Shown here: in pieces, positions 24,488 through 33,541 of the stretch | Layout of the letters: each line of letters begins with the position of its first letter | Position numbering within the stretch: position 1 is the stretch's first letter | From: Erythrobacter aureus | GTDB lineage: Bacteria; Pseudomonadota; Alphaproteobacteria; Sphingomonadales; Sphingomonadaceae | Direction of reading: 5' to 3' | Length of the DNA: 64,000 bases | Assembly (NCBI RefSeq): GCF_003355455.1 | Contig: NZ_CP031357.1 | Location: forward strand, 1,342,501 to 1,406,500 | Position numbers and translations under genes: made by a program | The notes under the pieces: generated by a model | Told to the model about the DNA's origin: nothing | What the model saw: the letters and a program-made list of their open reading frames with translations, nothing else | The model's database searches: none

Positions 24488-26779
24488 ATGGCCGATGTGA
24501 CCGATATTCCCGATTCCGATCCGTTCGACACGATTGTCGACGCGCCTTTCGACAGCGCGCTGTCCGAACGCTACCTCGTCTATGCGCTTTCGACGATTAC
24601 CGCACGTTCGCTGCCCGATCTTCGCGACGGGTTGAAGCCGGTCCATCGCCGCCTTTTGTGGACGATGCGCCAGCTAAAGCTCGATCCCACGAGCGGCTTC
24701 AAGAAATCGGCGCGTGTGGTCGGGGAAGTCATCGGTAAGTATCATCCGCATGGCGATACGGCTGCCTATGATGCGATGGTCCGCCTCGCGCAGGATTTCG
24801 CGCTGCGCTATCCGCTGGTGGAAGGGCAGGGCAATTTCGGTAATATCGACGGCGATAACGCCGCTGCCTATCGCTATACCGAAGCGCGCCTGACCAAGAC
24901 GGCGATGCGCCTGATGGAGGGCCTCGACGCCGGTACGGTCGACTTCATCCCGACCTACAATAACGAGGAAGAAGAGCCGGAGATCATGCCGGGCCTCTTC
25001 CCCAATCTGCTGGCCAATGGCGCGAGCGGGATTGCCGTGGGCATGGCGACCAACATCCCTTCGCACAATGTCGCCGAAATCGTCGATGCGACGCTGGAGG
25101 TGATCGACAATCCGCATGTCGAACACGCACGGCTGATGGAACTGTTCAAGGGGCCGGACTTTGCCACCGGCGGGATCGTGGCCGAAAGCGCCGAGACGGT
25201 CGCCGCGGCCTACGAGACCGGGCGCGGCAGCTTCCGCGTGCGGGGCCGGTTCCACGCCGCCGAAGCCGAAAAGGCCGAGGACCGCGAGGCAGGCATCGAG
25301 CGATTGGGCGGCGGGCAATGGCAGTTGGTGGTAAGCGAAATTCCCTACCAGGTTCCCAAGGGCAAGCTGATCGAACAGATCGCGCAGGCCATTGCCGACA
25401 AGAAGCTGCCGATCCTCGAGGACGTGCGCGACGAGAGCGACGAGCATATCCGCATCGTGCTCGTCCCGCGCAGCCGCAATGTCGATCCCGAACTGCTCAA
25501 GGAATCGCTCTACAAGCTGACCGATCTCGAAACGCGCTTCGGCCTCAATCTCAACGTGCTCGATGCCGGGCGCACGCCGATGGTGATGGGACTGAAGGAA
25601 GTCCTGACCCACTGGATCGCCAGCCAGATCGACATCCTTCAACGTCGCAGCCAACACCGGCTCGACCAGATCGCCCGCCGGCTGGAGCTGGTCGAAGGCT
25701 ATATCATCGCCTTCCTCAATCTCGACCGCGTGATCGAAATCATCCGCACCGAGGACGAGCCCAAGCCGGTGATGATGGAGGAATTCAGCCTCACCGACCG
25801 GCAGGCCGAGGCGATCCTCAACATGCGGCTGCGCAGTTTGCGCAAGCTGGAAGAAATGCAGCTTCGCGGCGAGAAGGACGATCTGCTCAAGGAACAGGAC
25901 GAGCTGGAAAAACTGCTCGGTTCGCCTGCCCGCCAGCGCACGCGATTGAAGCGAGACCTGAACGCCCTGCACAAGGAATATGGCAAGGATACCGATCTCG
26001 GCCGCCGACGCACGACGATCGATGAGGCCGCCCCCGCGGTCGAATTCAGCATGGATGCGATGATCGAAAAGGAACCGGTCACGGTGATCCTGTCGCAGAA
26101 GGGCTGGATCCGCGGGGCCAAGGGGCATCTGCCTCTGGACCAGGAGTTCAAATACAAGGAAGGCGACGGGCCTGCCTTCGTGTTTCACGCCCAGACCACG
26201 GACAAGTTGCTGCTGGCGACCGACAAGGGCCGGTTCTTCACTCTGGGCGCGGACAAACTGCCCGGTGCGCGCGGCTTCGGCGAGCCGGTGAGAAATACGC
26301 TCGATATCGAAGCGACCGCGCAGATCGTGGCGGTGGTGGTGCACGAAAAGGGCAAGCGGCTATTGCTCGCCGCGAGCACCGGCAAGGGTTTCGGAACCAC
26401 GACCGACGAATTGCTGGCCGAAACCCGCAAGGGCAGACAGGTCGTCAATCTGAAGGGCGATGCGCGGCTCGCGGTGGTTCGGCCAATCGCGGCGGGCCAC
26501 GATCATGTCGCGGTGGTGGGCGACAATCGCAAGCTGGTGGTTTTCAACCTCGAAGAACTGCCGACACTGTCGAAAGGGCAGGGGGTCAAGCTGCAGAACT
26601 ATCGCGATGGGGGGCTGTCGGATGCGACCACGTTCACGCTCGCAGAGGGCCTGTCCTGGCAGATGGGCGGCAAGGGCGACCGCACGCGCACGGAAGGCGA
26701 AATGTGGCAATGGAAGGTTGCGCGCGGCGGCGCCGGACGCCTCCCGCCGCAGGGTTTCCCGCGCGACAACAAGTTCTGA
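24488..26779 (+). CDS. parC: DNA topoisomerase IV subunit A
   Basis: ParC (with ParE) decatenates daughter chromosomes. 763 residues; ParC length and only weak C-terminal beta-pinwheel separate it from GyrA. The breakage-reunion domain includes KPVHRRLLWTM, the quinolone-resistance region GKYHPHGDTAAYDAMVRLAQ (84-103) and active-site tyrosine Y130 in AAAYRYTEARL. The positions equivalent to E. coli ParC Ser80 and Glu84 are T91 and D95. A GGGAGG ribosome-binding site precedes the ATG. A terminator follows. Confidence 0.95.
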   Translation: MADVTDIPDSDPFDTIVDAPFDSALSERYLVYALSTITARSLPDLRDGLKPVHRRLLWTMRQLKLDPTSGFKKSARVVGEVIGKYHPHGDTAAYDAMVRLAQDFALRYPLVEGQGNFGNIDGDNAAAYRYTEARLTKTAMRLMEGLDAGTVDFIPTYNNEEEEPEIMPGLFPNLLANGASGIAVGMATNIPSHNVAEIVDATLEVIDNPHVEHARLMELFKGPDFATGGIVAESAETVAAAYETGRGSFRVRGRFHAAEAEKAEDREAGIERLGGGQWQLVVSEIPYQVPKGKLIEQIAQAIADKKLPILEDVRDESDEHIRIVLVPRSRNVDPELLKESLYKLTDLETRFGLNLNVLDAGRTPMVMGLKEVLTHWIASQIDILQRRSQHRLDQIARRLELVEGYIIAFLNLDRVIEIIRTEDEPKPVMMEEFSLTDRQAEAILNMRLRSLRKLEEMQLRGEKDDLLKEQDELEKLLGSPARQRTRLKRDLNALHKEYGKDTDLGRRRTTIDEAAPAVEFSMDAMIEKEPVTVILSQKGWIRGAKGHLPLDQEFKYKEGDGPAFVFHAQTTDKLLLATDKGRFFTLGADKLPGARGFGEPVRNTLDIEATAQIVAVVVHEKGKRLLLAASTGKGFGTTTDELLAETRKGRQVVNLKGDARLAVVRPIAAGHDHVAVVGDNRKLVVFNLEELPTLSKGQGVKLQNYRDGGLSDATTFTLAEGLSWQMGGKGDRTRTEGEMWQWKVARGGAGRLPPQGFPRDNKF

Positions 26780-26833
26780 TGTCGTCCGTGTATGGGGAGC
26801 AGAGGTCCCGATCGCGCGCGCGAATTACATGTA

Positions 26834-26876
26834 ACTAAAAAGCCGGAGGCGATTCCTCGCCCCCGGCCTTTGTAAA
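26834..26876. terminator. bidirectional terminator between parC and the convergent secreted-protein gene
   Basis: AAAAAGCCGG AGGCGA TTCC TCGCC CCCGGCCTTT: a long GC-rich stem with A-run on one side and T-run on the other, so it can work for both convergent genes. Confidence 0.8.
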
Positions 26877-26896
26877 CCCGTCCAAGGGTAGTGGGA

Positions 26897-27427
26897 TTAT
26901 TCCCCGGCGCTGTCGCCAGCGGGGGCAGCCTGCGCCATTGCAGCTTCGATCTGCGCATTGGTCAGCAGCGCCATCAGGCCATGCTCGCCGCCGCTGAAGT
27001 GTTCGCGCAGCAGCGTGACTTTATCGGTTTCGTCGCCGCCGCGAGCGATCACGACGTTGTCGCCATTGATTTCGAGCACGGTGCCGAGCGGTGCGTGTTC
27101 CGCGTCCATCGCCTGCGCACCCACGACCAGCGCGGCATCGCGCTTGGCAGCGGCTTCGGCGAGCTGCGCATCGATCATGCCGTCGATCTGCGCTTTGGTG
27201 ACGGTAATGGTCGGGCCGGCTTCGCCCTCGCCATACATGTCGACCGCCAGCGGAACCTTATGCTTGCCGGTGTCGAGGACGGTCTGGCCGTTTTCGACCG
27301 AAACGATCGTGCCCACGGCATTGCCTTCGGGACCGGTCACGACTGCACCGGCAACGACCTGCTCGTTGGCCAGGGCGGGGGTGGCGGCGAGGGCGATGGC
27401 GGCAACGGCCAGCTTCGCGAATTTCAT
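26897..27427 (-). CDS. secreted protein with two PRC-barrel-like repeats
   Basis: 176 residues with a cleavable signal peptide (MKFAKLAVAAIALAATPALA, about 1-20). Two similar segments, about 24-60 (GAVVTGPEGNAVGTIVSV) and about 105-140 (GAQAMDAEHAPLGTVLEING), look like a duplicated PRC-barrel-type beta domain, each ending in a variable strand (VPLAVDMYG / VTLLREHFS). Such periplasmic proteins are common in Erythrobacter and Sphingomonas; no function is established. The C-terminus is Ala/Glu-rich. Start at 27427; a longer frame upstream has no signal-peptide logic. Confidence 0.75.
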   Translation of the reverse strand: MKFAKLAVAAIALAATPALANEQVVAGAVVTGPEGNAVGTIVSVENGQTVLDTGKHKVPLAVDMYGEGEAGPTITVTKAQIDGMIDAQLAEAAAKRDAALVVGAQAMDAEHAPLGTVLEINGDNVVIARGGDETDKVTLLREHFSGGEHGLMALLTNAQIEAAMAQAAPAGDSAGE

Positions 27428-27657
27428 AATGCAACTCCAAGACTTGTTATTCTTACGACGCGGCTCCCCCACGCGCGAAACGCGCGATCGAGCCGATCAA
27501 ACTGGAAAACGCGGGCGAGAGTGGATATTCTGCGCCACCCGCAAGTTCCCCAAAGGGAACCGGCGCTCTATTTCACGGATCGCATCTTTCTGCAACCGCG
27601 TGGCATTTATGCTACATTGCACCTTAAGCCAAGCTGAAGGATCGCAATTGCCCGTGG

Positions 27658-28842
27658 TCAGCGGGCAGCGAGTTCTTCGTCGAGGAGGGCCTCCACCCTT
27701 TCACGGGGCGGGAAATGCTCCTCGACCCATAATGTCTCGATCCGCTGGAGAATGCGCGCGACCTCCGGCCCCTTGCCCACACCGCGCGCGACGATCTCGC
27801 CCCCCTTCAAGGGAAAAACGGGCAGTTCCCATCCCATGATCGGCGCCGCATCCGCGCCACCGATCAACAGGCGATCGATCGCGCATTCCATGCCGACCAT
27901 ATAGGCGAGTCCGCGCGGGTGTTCGCCGTCACTTATCTCGCGGCGGGCGACACATACCAACCGGCTGCGCTGGCTGCGCGAAAGGCGCAGGCGGGCGGCC
28001 ACCGTTTCGGCCACTGGCGGAATCGCGGGAAGCAGGGCTGCCAAGCGGCGCATGGGATCGGTTGCGATAGCGGCGTGTTTTTCGGCAGCGATCAGGCGTT
28101 CGAGCTGGTCGACCTCGCGTCTGCCGCTTTCCGGCAGCACATGATCGAGTACTCCCAACTCGCGCATTTTCGCGAGCGTCGCCGCTGGATCGGGCAGGGC
28201 CAGCAGGTTCAGCAATTCCTGACCGACCCGTTCTCGGCTCAGTCCCTTCAGGGTCGCGGCGAGTTCGCTGCAGGCACCGGTTGCCTCCGCATCCCAGGAA
28301 TCGCCGAAGCGCGTGACGAAGCGGAAGTAGCGCAGGATGCGCAAATGATCTTCCCTGATCCGCGTCGCGGCATCGCCGATGAAGCGCACGTGCCGCGCGG
28401 CGAGATCGTCCAGCCCGCCGAAATAGTCGCTGATCTCCAGCGTTTCGGGATGCGCATAAAGCGCGTTGATGGTGAAATCGCGCCGCGCGGCGTCGTCCCG
28501 CCATTCCTCGCTGAAGGCAATCGTCGCGCGGCGCCCGTCGGTGGCGACATCGCGGCGCAGCGTCGTGATCTCGACACTGCCGTCGGAAAGGACCGCGGTG
28601 ACCGTGCCGTGATCGATGCCGGTGGGGATGGTGCGGATGCCGGCAGCCTTGCAGCGATCGATCACGGTCGCGGGCAAGTGCCGCGTCGCCGCATCGATAT
28701 CGTTCGCCTCGTGTCCCAACAGCGTATCGCGCACGCAGCCGCCGACCCAGCGGACATTCTGCGCCCCCAAGGCATCGACCAGCTTCGCAAGGCTCGCGCG
28801 CTGCGTCCACGCGGCCCGGGGAAGGCGCGCACTCGTGCTCAT
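27658..28842 (-). CDS. cca: CCA-adding / poly(A) polymerase-type tRNA nucleotidyltransferase
   Basis: 394 residues of the class II nucleotidyltransferase family. The active site is GGCVRD (34-39) and DID (48-50) in LLGHEANDIDAATR, followed by RRDFTINALYAHPETLEISDYFGG-type neck motifs and RIREDHLRILRYFRF. It repairs or adds the 3' CCA of tRNAs. The ATG at 28842 overlaps the stop of the upstream Nudix gene (ATGA); the frame stays open beyond that but antisense-like. Last gene of the DUF1285-Nudix-cca operon, a common alphaproteobacterial set. Confidence 0.94.
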   Translation of the reverse strand: MSTSARLPRAAWTQRASLAKLVDALGAQNVRWVGGCVRDTLLGHEANDIDAATRHLPATVIDRCKAAGIRTIPTGIDHGTVTAVLSDGSVEITTLRRDVATDGRRATIAFSEEWRDDAARRDFTINALYAHPETLEISDYFGGLDDLAARHVRFIGDAATRIREDHLRILRYFRFVTRFGDSWDAEATGACSELAATLKGLSRERVGQELLNLLALPDPAATLAKMRELGVLDHVLPESGRREVDQLERLIAAEKHAAIATDPMRRLAALLPAIPPVAETVAARLRLSRSQRSRLVCVARREISDGEHPRGLAYMVGMECAIDRLLIGGADAAPIMGWELPVFPLKGGEIVARGVGKGPEVARILQRIETLWVEEHFPPRERVEALLDEELAAR

Positions 28843-29441
28843 TCGCGGGCCTCCAGCCAGGCGACCCGCCGCGACAGGTTCCAGCAGATCGCCGCCGTCA
28901 CGCCCCAGATCCTGTAGCCCTCGTGGTCCATTTCGAGATATTCGCGCATCGCGCCTTTCCAGAATACCGAATTGCGGCCCCATTGCGATGCATCCATCAG
29001 CTTGTCGAGCGGACATTCGAACCAGCTTTCGACTTCGCGCGGGTCGGGGCGAATGGGCAGATCGTGCGGTACCGTTGCCAGCACCGGGGTGATGTCGAAC
29101 CCCGTGCCTGTCTGATAGCGATCGGTCGTGCCGATGACCCGGACCTGCTCTGGCTCGATATGCAATTCTTCCCATGCTTCGCGCAGCGCCGCCTCCACCG
29201 CATCTTCGCCATGGTCTAGCTTACCGCCGGGAAAGGCGACCTGGCCGGGATGATCGCGCATGGTGCGCGGGCGCTGGGTGAGCAGGACGGTGGGGTCGGG
29301 CTGTTCGGTCACGGCTATCAGCACGGCGGCGTCGGCCGTGCGTTCCGCATCGGCGAAGCGGCTGTCCGACATCAGATCGGTCATATCGCGGCTGTGGCCA
29401 TGCTCGAACAAGCGGGTCAGGCGGTCGAAGATCGCACTCAT
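28839..29441 (-). CDS. Nudix hydrolase, CoA pyrophosphatase type
   Basis: 200 residues. The Nudix box is complete: G73, x5, E79, x7, REAWEEL (87-93), then H/I. The preceding LLTQRPRTMRDHPGQVAFPGG matches the CoA pyrophosphatase subgroup (UPF0035: LLTxRxxxLxxHxGQVxFPGG). It would split CoA or related dinucleotides to 4'-phosphopantetheine and 3',5'-ADP. It overlaps the DUF1285 stop at its start and cca at its end by four bases each. Confidence 0.93.
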   Translation of the reverse strand: MSAIFDRLTRLFEHGHSRDMTDLMSDSRFADAERTADAAVLIAVTEQPDPTVLLTQRPRTMRDHPGQVAFPGGKLDHGEDAVEAALREAWEELHIEPEQVRVIGTTDRYQTGTGFDITPVLATVPHDLPIRPDPREVESWFECPLDKLMDASQWGRNSVFWKGAMREYLEMDHEGYRIWGVTAAICWNLSRRVAWLEARE

Positions 29442-30022
29442 GCGGGCAGCAGAGTGAAGCTCTGGCCACTGCTCGTCACGGACCAGTCGTCACCGCGTTC
29501 GAGCGCGATCCGGGCGAGCTGTTCATAGGTCGAGCGGTTGAGCCGCGCTTCGCATCCGCGCCTGACATGAACGTAGATGGCAGGACGATCGGCATTGCCC
29601 GCCGCCCGGATCGCATTGTCAGGCCCGGCCACCACCAATTCATCGGTGTTCAGCCGAAAGGCGAGATCGCCTTCGGTCTCGCTGACATCGGTGGCGATGA
29701 AACAGGCGTCTTCGACTTCGATCGACAGCTTCTGATAAGGCGTCACCAGCCAATAGCTGCCGTCTTCCTCGCGATTGATCAGCCCGGCAAAGGCGCGGAC
29801 CATGGCCGTGCGCGCGATCGGCGAACCCTCGTGATACCAGGTCCCGTCGGCGGCAATGCGCATATGGCTCTCGCCGACATGTTCCGGTGACCACTCCTCC
29901 ACCGGCGGCAGCCTGCGTTCGGCAACCGCTTCGGCGATCTGGGCGAGCGACAGTCCGGCGAGTTCGGGGGGCGGGGTGTAAGGCACGGCGCCAGCGATGG
30001 CAGAAGGTGGTGGGAGAGACAA
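29438..30022 (-). CDS. DUF1285 family protein
   Basis: About 194 residues with the DUF1285 pattern: PPELAGLSLAQIAEAVAERR, PPVEEWSPEHVGESHMRIAADG, WYHEGSPIARTAMVRAFAGL, and YWLVTPYQKLSIEVEDACF. The family is two-domain, of unknown function, and usually lies upstream of the Nudix and cca genes as here. There is no ATG: TTG at 30022 (MSLPPPSAIAG) or GTG at 29986 (MPYTPPPELAG) are the candidate starts. The frame stays open upstream through the 146-bp repeat and into the remains of the acetyltransferase gene, so the true start is uncertain. Confidence 0.82.
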   Translation of the reverse strand: MSLPPPSAIAGAVPYTPPPELAGLSLAQIAEAVAERRLPPVEEWSPEHVGESHMRIAADGTWYHEGSPIARTAMVRAFAGLINREEDGSYWLVTPYQKLSIEVEDACFIATDVSETEGDLAFRLNTDELVVAGPDNAIRAAGNADRPAIYVHVRRGCEARLNRSTYEQLARIALERGDDWSVTSSGQSFTLLPA

Positions 30023-30037
30023 TCCGTGTCTTTCTTC

Positions 30038-30183
30038 GGGTGCGCCTTCGACATCCGTCGAAGGCTTGCGGCACCGGCCCACTCCCCCACCCGGCCACCC
30101 ACGGCACGATACTGATTGGGTGGCCGGGTGGGGAGTGGGCCGGTGCCGCCGCAAGGGCAGGACGGATGTCCTGATCGCACGCA
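30038..30183 (+). repeat. 146-bp three-hairpin structured repeat, copy 2
   Basis: Same length and layout as the copy at 2243-2388. Hairpin 1 is GCCTTCGAC/GTCGAAGGC (loop changed from CTCC to ATCC). The long stem is 30068-30149, where GCGGCACC/GGTGCCGC replaces GCTGCACC/GGTGCAGC of copy 1 (both arms changed). Hairpin 3 is CAGGAC/GTCCTG, replacing an unrelated stem in copy 1. It sits at the broken 3' end of the acetyltransferase gene, opposite in orientation to that gene, and has removed or replaced its stop codon. Confidence 0.85.
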
Positions 30184-30711
30184 CCAAAAAACTACCCTTC
30201 CCAAGGCCCAGCATTCCTTCGGCGGGCAGGATCGCCGGATTTCCGGTCCGCGCCAGCAGGCGGTGTTTCTCGAACGGGCCGGGCAGTGCCAGCCCCCGGT
30301 GTGCCTAGCAGTGAAGTCCCAGCGGTCGTAGTACTCCGGATCGCCGATCATGATCTGCGGCAGCGGTGCGGCGCCATCTTCGAACCCTGTATCGATCGCG
30401 CCCAGGCTGGCCGCCATCAGCGCCTTGCCGAACCCTTCGCCCTGCCGTCCGGGCATGACCGCGACAGGGCCGACCATGATCATCGGATGCGAGCGGCCCT
30501 GCGGGTCGGTCAGCGCCACGGGCCAGAGCTGGATCGTCCCGGCGAGATAATCCTCGTCGTCGAGCGCGGCGAAGCTAAGCCCCTCGAGCCAGTCCATGCC
30601 TTCGCGGATGCGATAGGCGGTGCGCGCATGACGCCCTTCGCCGAACGCGGCGTCGAGCAGATCTTCGACCAGCGCCGGATCGATCGCGGAAAGGGGGACG
30701 AGGCTCGCCAT
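30184..30711 (-). pseudogene. GNAT N-acetyltransferase, frameshifted and 3'-disrupted
   Basis: The N-terminal 140 residues are a good GNAT protein: MASLVPLSAIDPALVEDLLD, IRTAYRIREG-like start, MVGPVAVMPGRQGEGFGKAL (acetyl-CoA loop RQGEGFGK), and DPEYYDRWDFTARHTGGW. After HTGGW the frame no longer matches; the expected continuation LPGPFEKHRLLARTGNPA, ending LPAEGMLG, is in the next frame, so one base is missing near 30285. That second frame then has no stop: it runs through the 146-bp repeat into the DUF1285 gene. Either a real pseudogene or a sequencing error plus repeat insertion. No intact stop codon for this gene can be located. Confidence 0.75.
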
Positions 30712-30760
30712 AGGGCGCGCCGCTTAGGGCCGCCCCCTGCCGCTGTCGATCAATTTCGGC

Positions 30761-31939
30761 TTAGCCCGGTGTTAGCTTGAGCAGCCGCCCGCCTTCGCCG
30801 TCCTCGATCACCCATAGCGCGCCATCCGGCTCCTGGGTCACGCCGCGAATGCGCTGTTCCATCGGATAGCGGGCCACTTCGCGCGCGTCCTCGCCATCGA
30901 TCGCCACGCGGATGATGGCATTGGAAGACAGCCCCGCGATCAGCGCGTCGCCCTTCATGCCGGGGAACATGTCGCCGCGATAGAAGATCATCGATCCCGG
31001 CGCGATGACCGGGGTCCAGGTGATCGCGGGCAGGGCATAGGCATCGCTGGTGTCGTTGTCGGGGATCGGATCGCCATCGTAATGGATGCCGTCCGACACA
31101 TTTGGCCAGCCGTAATTCGCGCCCTCGCGCACGAGGTTCAGCTCATCGCCGCCGCGCGGGCCGTGTTCCATGTCCCACAGCCGTCCCTGCGCATCGAAAT
31201 CCATGCCGAGGATGTTGCGGTGGCCCCAGCTCCAGATGTCCGGCGATGCACCGCCCTGTCCGGCGAGCGGATTGCCTTGGGCGGGCGTGCCATCGAGATT
31301 GAGGCGGACGATACTGCCGAGATTGTTGGCGGTGTCCTGCGCCGGGTCGAGCTTCTGCCGGTCGCCGCTGGCAACGAACATGTATTGCTCGTCGGGGCTG
31401 AAGACGATGCGGTGCGAATAGTGGCCGCGCCCCGTGACCTTGTCCTGCCGCCAGATAACCGCGAGATCCTCGATCGCGCAGGTCTGGTGGTCTTCGCAGG
31501 ACAATGTACCGCGCCCGACCACCGCGCCGCGCGTGTCGCCGCTCCCGGCCTCGGCCCAGCTCAGATAGATCGTGCGGCCAGACAGCGGGCTGCCAGCCTG
31601 CGACGGCAGGAAGGCGACATCGCCCATCCCGCCCTGGCCGCCATAGTCGACTTCCGGAACGCCGGTGAAGAACAGTGCCTTGCCCGCCTCGGTATCGTAG
31701 CCCTTCAGCCCGCCTGCCTTTTCGCTGACCACCACGATTTCGGTGCCCGGGATGAACGTCACCGCCCAGGGCTCGTCGTAAGTGCCCATTTCGGCGACGG
31801 CGAAATTACCATCGAATTCACCAGTATCGGCGACCGCCGCATTCGTCGCGCCGTCTGTATCCACATTGGCGGCATTGCTGCAGCTTGCGAGCCCGATGGC
31901 GAGGGGTAGGATGACGGCGAGTAATGGATAGTGGGCCAT
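30761..31939 (-). CDS. PQQ-dependent sugar dehydrogenase-like lipoprotein (YliI/Asd family)
   Basis: 392 residues. A lipoprotein signal (MAHYPLLAVILPLAIGLASC, Cys about 20) places it in the envelope. The six-bladed beta-propeller of soluble aldose sugar dehydrogenases is shown by EPWAVTFIPG, VDYGGQGGMGDVAF, HYSHRIVFSPDEQYMFV, NLGSIVRLNLDGTPAQGNP, IWSWGHRNILGMDF and LWDMEHGPRGGDELN (PQQ/Ca2+ site region). It would oxidise an aldose to a lactone with PQQ; whether PQQ is made cannot be told from the window. Its ATG overlaps the divergent rnhB ATG by two bases. Confidence 0.9.
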   Translation of the reverse strand: MAHYPLLAVILPLAIGLASCSNAANVDTDGATNAAVADTGEFDGNFAVAEMGTYDEPWAVTFIPGTEIVVVSEKAGGLKGYDTEAGKALFFTGVPEVDYGGQGGMGDVAFLPSQAGSPLSGRTIYLSWAEAGSGDTRGAVVGRGTLSCEDHQTCAIEDLAVIWRQDKVTGRGHYSHRIVFSPDEQYMFVASGDRQKLDPAQDTANNLGSIVRLNLDGTPAQGNPLAGQGGASPDIWSWGHRNILGMDFDAQGRLWDMEHGPRGGDELNLVREGANYGWPNVSDGIHYDGDPIPDNDTSDAYALPAITWTPVIAPGSMIFYRGDMFPGMKGDALIAGLSSNAIIRVAIDGEDAREVARYPMEQRIRGVTQEPDGALWVIEDGEGGRLLKLTPG

Positions 31940-32564
31940 GTTGAGTGCAACTCCCGAAACAGGTTTGGGTGCCGCGCCGCTGATCGTCGGTGTGGACGAA
32001 GCCGGGCGCGGGCCGCTGGCAGGCCCCGTAGTCGCAGCCGCCGTGGTGCTGTGCAAGCCCTGCCCCGAAGGGTTGGACGATTCCAAACGTCTTTCGTCGA
32101 AAAAGCGCGGCCTGCTGGAACCGCGGATTCGCGAAAGCTGCGCCTGGGGGCTGGCCGTGGTCGAGCCCGAGGAGATCGACCGGATCAACATCTTTCAGGC
32201 GACCATGCTGGCGATGACGCTGGCCGTGACCCGGCTGGTCGATGCGCTGGAGCGCGACCCCGACCAGGTGCTGATCGACGGGAATATGAGCCCGCATGGC
32301 CGAAACCCCGGCTGGCGCTGGCCCGATGCCCGACCGATCGTCGGCGGCGATGGCAAGGAAAAGTGCATCGGTGCCGCCTCGATCCTCGCGAAGGAGCACC
32401 GTGACCGCTTGATGCGCGAAGCGGCCGATGCGCACCCCCATTACGGCTGGGAACGCAATGCGGGCTACGGCACGGCCGAGCATATGGAGGCGCTGCGCAG
32501 GCATGGGCCGACACCGCTCCACCGCCGCAGTTTCGCGCCCGTGGCCCAGCTTGCGCTGCTTTAG
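31938..32564 (+). CDS. rnhB: ribonuclease HII
   Basis: 208 residues. RNase HII removes ribonucleotides from DNA. Active-site residues D20 and E21 are in IVGVDEAGRGPLAGPVVAAAV, a further Asp is in VLIDGNM (about 114), and the C-terminal acidic motif is in DAHPHYGWERNAGYGTAEH. The first ATG shares two bases with the start codon of the divergent sugar dehydrogenase gene; a TTG one codon later is an alternative, since the 13 residues before PLIVGVDEAG are not conserved. Confidence 0.95.
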   Translation: MLSATPETGLGAAPLIVGVDEAGRGPLAGPVVAAAVVLCKPCPEGLDDSKRLSSKKRGLLEPRIRESCAWGLAVVEPEEIDRINIFQATMLAMTLAVTRLVDALERDPDQVLIDGNMSPHGRNPGWRWPDARPIVGGDGKEKCIGAASILAKEHRDRLMREAADAHPHYGWERNAGYGTAEHMEALRRHGPTPLHRRSFAPVAQLALL

Positions 32565-32601
32565 CGCTTGCGGCGGCGCTGCGGCAGGCTAGGAGCAGCG
32601 C

Positions 32602-33531
32602 ATGGCATTGACGATAATGATGGTTCTCGGCGGGCTGGTCTTGCTGACGGTCGGCGGCGAACTGCTGGTGCGCGGTGCGGTTTCCATTTCCAGCCGCCTA
32701 GGCCTGCCCACGGTTGTGACCGGCGTGGTCATTGTCGGCGCGGCCACTTCCATGCCCGAACTGGTTACGAGCGTCGACGCCGCGCTGATGGGGTCGCCGG
32801 GTATCGCCTGGGGCAATATCGTCGGATCGAACATCGCCAACAGCCTGCTGATCCTGGGGGCGGTGGCCCTGCTGTTTCCGTTTCCGCTGACCGGCGCGGG
32901 CAAGCGTGACGCGGTGGTCGGCCTGATCGCGTCGGTCCTGCTGGCGGGCATCGCCTTCGCCGGTTTGCATTCGATCGGCATCGGCATTTTCCTGCTGGCC
33001 GCGCTTGCTACCTATGTCCTGTGGCGCGTGACCCATCCCCGCAAGACGGAGGCGGTCGAGGAAGACGGTCAGGACGGCCCGCAGATGGCTCTCATTCTCG
33101 CAATCGCGCTGTTTCTCGTTGGCGTCGGCGCGCTGGTTACGGGCGGGCACCTGCTGGTCGAAGGCGCGGTGGAGATCGCCCGTGTGGCCGGGGTCAGCGA
33201 AGTGGCCATCGGCGCCACGGTGGTCGCGGTGGGCACTTCGCTCCCCGAACTCGCCGCCTCGATCGCGGCCGCCTGGCGCGGTCAACCGGGGTTGGCGCTG
33301 GGCAATGTCGTCGGCTCGAACGCCTTCAATCTGCTGCTGATCGGCGGCGTGACCATGACCATCGCGCCGCTCGCGATCCCGGTCGAGCTGCTCGATATCG
33401 AATGGCCGCTGCTCGTTGCCAGTGCCGCGCTGCTGCTCGGCCTGTGCGCTTTCGCCAAACAGGCGGGGCGGGCTCTGGGTGCGCTTCTGCTGGCAGCCTT
33501 CGCGGCCAATTCGGTGCTGCTGTTCGCTTGA
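32602..33531 (+). CDS. calcium/sodium antiporter (CaCA family, YrbG-like)
   Basis: 309 residues, about ten membrane helices in two inverted halves. The two alpha-repeats are clear: GAATSMPELVTSVDAA with GNIVGSNIANSLLI (about 47-100), and AVGTSLPELAASIAAAW with GNVVGSNAFNLLLI (about 215-258). These form the ion-binding core of Ca2+/Na+(H+) exchangers. A charged loop (PRKTEAVEEDGQDGP, about 147-161) separates the halves. It exchanges cytoplasmic Ca2+ for Na+ or H+; in E. coli the homologue is YrbG. Confidence 0.92.
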   Translation: MALTIMMVLGGLVLLTVGGELLVRGAVSISSRLGLPTVVTGVVIVGAATSMPELVTSVDAALMGSPGIAWGNIVGSNIANSLLILGAVALLFPFPLTGAGKRDAVVGLIASVLLAGIAFAGLHSIGIGIFLLAALATYVLWRVTHPRKTEAVEEDGQDGPQMALILAIALFLVGVGALVTGGHLLVEGAVEIARVAGVSEVAIGATVVAVGTSLPELAASIAAAWRGQPGLALGNVVGSNAFNLLLIGGVTMTIAPLAIPVELLDIEWPLLVASAALLLGLCAFAKQAGRALGALLLAAFAANSVLLFA

Positions 33532-33541
33532 CCGGTAGCAT

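Noticed and set aside
24674..26344. Long minus-strand open frame inside parC
   Set aside because: A mirror frame of a conserved housekeeping gene; no motifs or start context.
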